A DNA stretch of 9,793 bases, taken from positions 1 to 9,793 of the forward strand of contig DLYC01000062.1 of the NCBI GenBank assembly GCA_003447895.1. Direction: 5' to 3'. Positions 6,648 through 9,793 of this stretch are shown piece by piece (the stretch's first letter is position 1; each line of letters begins with the position of its first letter). The notes under the pieces were generated by a model. It searched no databases. It was not told where the DNA came from and saw only the letters and a program-made list of their open reading frames with translations. The translations under genes and the position numbers were made by a program. The DNA comes from Lachnospiraceae bacterium. GTDB taxonomy: Bacteria > Bacillota > Clostridia > Lachnospirales > Lachnospiraceae.

Positions 6648-7338
6648 TGTGCCCCTCCCCGTTTATTGTGTCGAGCAGCCTCTGAATCTTTGCCTTTGTC
6701 TCCTCGTTTCTGGAGACAATGACCGTGTCATAACGTTCCCGATAGGCCCGGTTCAGCCTGACATATTCCTGAAGGATCGCGTCCAGGCGATCCCCTGTGA
6801 GCTCATCGAAGGCGCATATATGCCTGTTCCTTTTTTCAAGGGATGCCTTGCAGTCCGGAACCGTGATATCGTTGCAGATGACGATCCTGCTTCCGGAGAG
6901 CCGCTTCTCAGTCTCCCCGGCCATTTCAAGAAAGGTCCCGTCCGGAATCCCGAAGTCCGCGCACAGCTTCACCAGCGTGTGGACCAGCCCCTCGTCCAAA
7001 AGACAGACTGTCGGGGACTTCATCATTTTCCCGTAGAGCTTTACAAACTCAGCAGCGCTCCTGACCGAATAGTCCGCGTCCTCATAGATCCCGAACCGGC
7101 TCTCCAGCGGCTCTTCCGCCTTCAGGATCTTATTCAGGCGGCGGCAGAGGTCCCCCGAGCTTCTTCCGAAGGGCGAAAGGGCCCTCCCGATCTTCGCGCC
7201 GGCCTTCCACAAGAGGCTTTCCATCCGGCGCTGTGAGACATTGACTGTGCCGGTTCCCCGCGCTGTCAGCTCCTTTTCCAGTTCCCGGAGGAGGAACGTC
7301 TTTCCGCTTCCGGGAAGCCCTATGCATTCAACGACCAT
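6634..7338 (-). CDS. P-loop kinase-like ATPase of unknown substrate
   Basis: From the ATG at 7338 the product is 234 residues and soluble. The N-terminus forms a first strand and Walker A, CIGLPGSGKTFLL (Gly7-Thr14 is GLPGSGKT). A Walker B-like strand TVCLLDEG ends in Asp115-Glu116, and basic residues in EKRNRH (168-173) could form a lid, all as in small-molecule kinases. The substrate side is not recognisable. The frame is open 26 codons further upstream (to 7416), but GGGAGG at 7350-7345 lies 6 nt before the ATG at 7338, and this start puts the P-loop in its usual place. The gene overlaps the wzy stop by 11 nt and the GT32 start by 14 nt, so it belongs to the operon. It may phosphorylate a sugar, alditol or other glycan precursor; that is a guess. 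Confidence 0.8.
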   Translation of the reverse strand: MVVECIGLPGSGKTFLLRELEKELTARGTGTVNVSQRRMESLLWKAGAKIGRALSPFGRSSGDLCRRLNKILKAEEPLESRFGIYEDADYSVRSAAEFVKLYGKMMKSPTVCLLDEGLVHTLVKLCADFGIPDGTFLEMAGETEKRLSGSRIVICNDITVPDCKASLEKRNRHICAFDELTGDRLDAILQEYVRLNRAYRERYDTVIVSRNEETKAKIQRLLDTINGEGHNEYR

Positions 7339-8659
7339 CGGGCACCTCCCGAATGCCTGCCGCGGCGCGTCCCGCCCGGCGGGGCTCCGCCTCCTGTCTG
7401 TCCGCCATGACGGCAAAGGGCATCATGGTCACAAGGAACGTCATCATCACCATGGAGTTATTGCCGGGATAATTGGACTGGATCGAGGAGACCATGGCAT
7501 TTACCATATGCAGAAAAGCTGCGAGCCTCACATAGCAGTTTCCGCTCTCTTTTGCCCTGTTGTAGAGCCTGAAGAGGACCCCCAGAAAGAGGAGGACAAA
7601 GGGAACCGTCCCCGCAAAGCCCAGCTGTCCGAAGATCATGGGCCAGAACGTGTCATTGAGGTACTTGGGGTCCGTCGGCGACATTCCCTCGACCCGATTA
7701 AATCCGAGCGTATAGTAGAGGCTTGAGTAGTGCGACGCCGCCGTACTCGAGCCGAACGTTCCAAAGCCCGTGCCAAAGGGGAAATACTCCTTAAAGAGCC
7801 GGATTCCCCCCTCCAGAAAGAGGAGCCTGGGAGATTCACCCACGTTGGCCTTTACCCCGTTTACAAAGTACTTCTGATACTGCGGATAGCCGATCAGGCC
7901 GGCCACCGCCGTGATGACCGCTGTCCTTACCACCATACTGCGCTTTCTCTCCACGACCAGCGACACATACAGGATCAGAAAAACGGCCGCGATGATCAGG
8001 GACCTGGATTTGATGACCATGCACAGGACCGCTTCGCTCAGGATCAGGTACAGCAGGTTCCGCTTTCCGGGAAAGAGCGCCGATTCCATAAGAAGCAGCA
8101 GGATGATAAACAACGTCGTGTTGGTCACAATTCCCGGCGTTCCGAATATAAACGCATACGTCCTCAGCCCATAGCGGTATTCCCCGTACATTCCGAGGTT
8201 CACGAACAGGTTCAGCACGCCGAAAAAGAACATGACCACAATATAAACTTTCGAAAGAAGCACCGGAATCCGCACAACGCTGCGGTAATCCACGCGGTTC
8301 ACCCTGCAGAAGGCACTGACGCCGAGGGCCACTGCCGGGAATTTGAAATGGCTGACGATATCGATCAGGATCGCGGACAGGTTGTCCTGGATCCCGAACC
8401 GGAGATTTCCGTAGAGGCCCGCCGCCGCCGTCAGAACGATCAGGCAGCACACGGCGAGATCCCCCGTCCCGATCTGTAAATTCATCAGGACGTCCAGCAC
8501 AAAATATCCGAGAAAAAGCGCCGCGATCGCTTCGTCCAGATAGGAAGCGCTGTAAAAGTAATTTTCAAGCAGTGTCTGAAGGAGAAAGACCGTCGTGATA
8601 AGGCACAGGATCCCTGTCGCGCCCAGTCCCGCTCCCCCGCTGCGATTTCCCGTTTCCAT
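7328..8659 (-). CDS. wzy: O-antigen/capsule polymerase-like membrane protein (Wzy/WaaL superfamily)
   Basis: The 443-residue protein is a multi-pass membrane protein with roughly ten hydrophobic segments, a short basic stretch KSRS (217-220) followed by another membrane segment, and a long external loop (about 258-335). The loop holds GIRLFKEYFPFGTGFGTFGS (285-304), a pattern typical of Wzy polymerases and O-antigen ligases, which join lipid-linked units outside the membrane. Sequence is poorly conserved in this family, so the call rests on topology, that motif and its place between chain-length and transferase genes. AGGTG lies 5 nt before the ATG, and the preceding stop is 24 nt upstream. 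The C-terminal tail (about 420-443) is Arg/Glu/Ala-rich. Ligase rather than polymerase is the main alternative. Confidence 0.85.
   Translation of the reverse strand: METGNRSGGAGLGATGILCLITTVFLLQTLLENYFYSASYLDEAIAALFLGYFVLDVLMNLQIGTGDLAVCCLIVLTAAAGLYGNLRFGIQDNLSAILIDIVSHFKFPAVALGVSAFCRVNRVDYRSVVRIPVLLSKVYIVVMFFFGVLNLFVNLGMYGEYRYGLRTYAFIFGTPGIVTNTTLFIILLLLMESALFPGKRNLLYLILSEAVLCMVIKSRSLIIAAVFLILYVSLVVERKRSMVVRTAVITAVAGLIGYPQYQKYFVNGVKANVGESPRLLFLEGGIRLFKEYFPFGTGFGTFGSSTAASHYSSLYYTLGFNRVEGMSPTDPKYLNDTFWPMIFGQLGFAGTVPFVLLFLGVLFRLYNRAKESGNCYVRLAAFLHMVNAMVSSIQSNYPGNNSMVMMTFLVTMMPFAVMADRQEAEPRRAGRAAAGIREVPDGR
7345..7350 (-). promoter_or_regulatory. Ribosome binding site fixing the P-loop gene start
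   Basis: GGGAGG on the minus strand is 6 nt upstream of the ATG at 7338 and lies inside the 3' end of the polymerase gene. It argues against the longer 7416 start, whose extra residues are an Arg/Pro-rich out-of-frame reading of the polymerase tail. Confidence 0.65.
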
Positions 8660-8683
8660 CTCTTCACCTGTCCCTGCGGGCGG

Positions 8684-9793
8684 TCACATCAGGACGATCG
8701 ATCCGATCACTTCTCTGCCGAGAAGGCTGACTGTGTCAAGGACATCGCCGGTGCCCTTGTACGTGGAGGCCTCCGCTCTGGCAACCAGGACTGCGGCATC
8801 ACAGTTGTCGAGCGCCTCGACGCTCTCCGGCGTCTGTTTGTCACAGGGGACGGCAAAATATCTCGGGCCCGCGCCCGCCTTGCCCGTCTTGTTCATCTCT
8901 GCCGCAAGCTTTACGACATACTCCTCCGGGAGGTCACTCACCAGCGCGATCTGCGCGTCCGGGCGGAGCATGGCCCGAAGGCCCGCGTCGGCGACCTGAA
9001 GACAGACGCTCCTCTTGGGGTGGTTATAATAACCGCTGTCTATGGAGGCGGCCAGTCTGTCCAGGCCTTTCTGTGTGCCGAATTTTTTCCCGGGCACGCA
9101 CGCGATCTTAGAGAGCCCGAAGTGCCGGTTCAGCTCTCTTCCGGACAGAACTTTCCCCGCCAGGATCAGATAGAGCGCGATGAGCACCGCGCATCCCAAA
9201 AGCCCGGCGCCAAGGCCGACCGCGCCCTGCTTCACCGAGGCGATCACGACATCCCGCTTCCCGATCTTGACGGTTGTCGCCGCCGGCACCGCAGATGCGC
9301 CGGACGCAAGGTTCTTATCCAGCGTCTTTCGGGTGTTGATGAGCGCCGAGATCTCCGACGCGCGGGTGTTGGTCCACTTGGTGAGGGAATTGTCCGTGAC
9401 GACAGAGGACGCCTCATTGGCGATCACAAGCTCGTGCGCTCCGTAAGTCTCCACTGCCTGCGCCTGCGCGGCGCGAAGCTGCTCCAATACGGCTGCCCGA
9501 AGGATCTCGGCCCCTTCCTTTGTGGGATAGATCACCGTAACCGTGATCATATTGTCATCCTTGATCGTGTTGGTCGTCGAGACCAGCTCGCGAAGAAGCG
9601 CCGCGTCCACATTCAGCTGCTTCGCTACGTCTGTGTAATCTGTGCGGTGCAGGATGCAGGAATTGTAATAATTGAGAATGTTGATCATTCTGTGCTGCCG
9701 CTCAAGCTCGCTTTCCGCAGATCCCGCCGCGGCCTGCCCTGAGCCTTCCGTTCCTGCTCCCTCTGCCTCTGTCTGTCCGGTCTCCTGCCCTTC
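8684..9793 (-). CDS. Wzz/CapA-like chain-length regulator with degenerate kinase-like C-terminus (5' end outside window)
   Basis: The frame is open to the right edge, so the start and first membrane segment are missing; 369 residues are visible. Numbering from the ATG at 9688: an extracytoplasmic part (1-150) with a strand-rich region ITVTVIYPTKEGAEILRAAV (48-67) as in Wzz proteins, helices, then a second membrane segment (about 155-177) followed by the usual juxtamembrane SGRELNRHFGLSKIACVPG (182-200). The remaining 134 residues resemble the Rossmann-like core of a CpsD/BY-kinase (IALVSDLPEEYVVKLAAEM, CDAAVLVARAEAST, LLGREVIGSIVL) but lack a Walker A and any tyrosine cluster. Such proteins set polymer length and recruit the export machinery. 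The 35 visible residues before 9688 are a Gly/Glu/Gln/Ala-rich run. As a partial gene it is probably near the operon head. Confidence 0.82.
   Translation of the reverse strand, partial: EGQETGQTEAEGAGTEGSGQAAAGSAESELERQHRMINILNYYNSCILHRTDYTDVAKQLNVDAALLRELVSTTNTIKDDNMITVTVIYPTKEGAEILRAAVLEQLRAAQAQAVETYGAHELVIANEASSVVTDNSLTKWTNTRASEISALINTRKTLDKNLASGASAVPAATTVKIGKRDVVIASVKQGAVGLGAGLLGCAVLIALYLILAGKVLSGRELNRHFGLSKIACVPGKKFGTQKGLDRLAASIDSGYYNHPKRSVCLQVADAGLRAMLRPDAQIALVSDLPEEYVVKLAAEMNKTGKAGAGPRYFAVPCDKQTPESVEALDNCDAAVLVARAEASTYKGTGDVLDTVSLLGREVIGSIVLM

Noticed and set aside
7730..8479. Plus-strand open frame of 249 codons opposite the polymerase
   Set aside because: Highly charged antisense image of hydrophobic codons, a usual artefact opposite membrane proteins.
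9020..9742. Plus-strand open frame of 240 codons opposite the chain-length regulator
   Set aside because: Arg/His/Asp-rich shadow reading; the opposing frame has a membrane segment and Wzz-like pattern.

Overview
The window is a piece of a cell-surface polysaccharide (capsule or teichoic-acid-like glycan) biosynthesis locus. It most likely comes from a Gram-positive Clostridia relative, with Lachnospiraceae as the best guess. The reasons are the fairly GC-rich coding DNA with strong AGGAGG-type ribosome binding sites, an exported N-acetylmuramoyl-L-alanine amidase carrying choline-binding-like cell-wall repeats, and a Wzx/Wzy-type polymerisation gene set with a LicD transferase. Taxonomy is an inference; no rRNA or marker gene is present.

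Layout, right to left (most genes are on the minus strand). From the right edge runs a tightly packed minus-strand operon: a 5'-truncated Wzz/CapA-like chain-length regulator with a degenerate kinase-like tail (>9793-8684), a Wzy-like polymerase (8659-7328), a small P-loop kinase-like protein of unknown substrate (7338-6634), a GT32/Caps_synth-type glycosyltransferase (6647-5682), a GT2 rhamnosyltransferase-like enzyme (5664-4795), a Wzx flippase (4798-3329) and a LicD-family phosphotransferase (about 3290-2418). Gaps are at most 24 bp up to the flippase, and several junctions overlap, which suggests translational coupling. Then comes one plus-strand gene, the secreted amidase (1110-2417). It converges stop-to-stop on licD and is divergent from the last gene, a DUF1972 rhamnosyltransferase-like glycosyltransferase (926 to beyond the left edge). 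The latter has its own extended -10 promoter.

How the parts would work together (inference from families): the cytoplasmic glycosyltransferases build a lipid-linked repeat unit, LicD may add a phospho-substituent such as phosphocholine, Wzx flips the unit, Wzy polymerises it outside the membrane, and the Wzz-like protein sets chain length. The amidase could bind the finished wall glycan through its aromatic repeats and cut peptidoglycan. The initiating sugar-phosphate transferase, any active tyrosine kinase/phosphatase and the sugar-nucleotide genes are not in the window.

The points most worth a second look are the pairing of LicD with a repeat-bearing amidase, the hairpin whose loop holds both convergent stop codons, the kinase-dead tail and Gly/Glu/Gln-rich segment of the Wzz-like protein, and the orphan P-loop protein. 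I saw no RNA genes, insertion sequences, CRISPR arrays or attachment sites.
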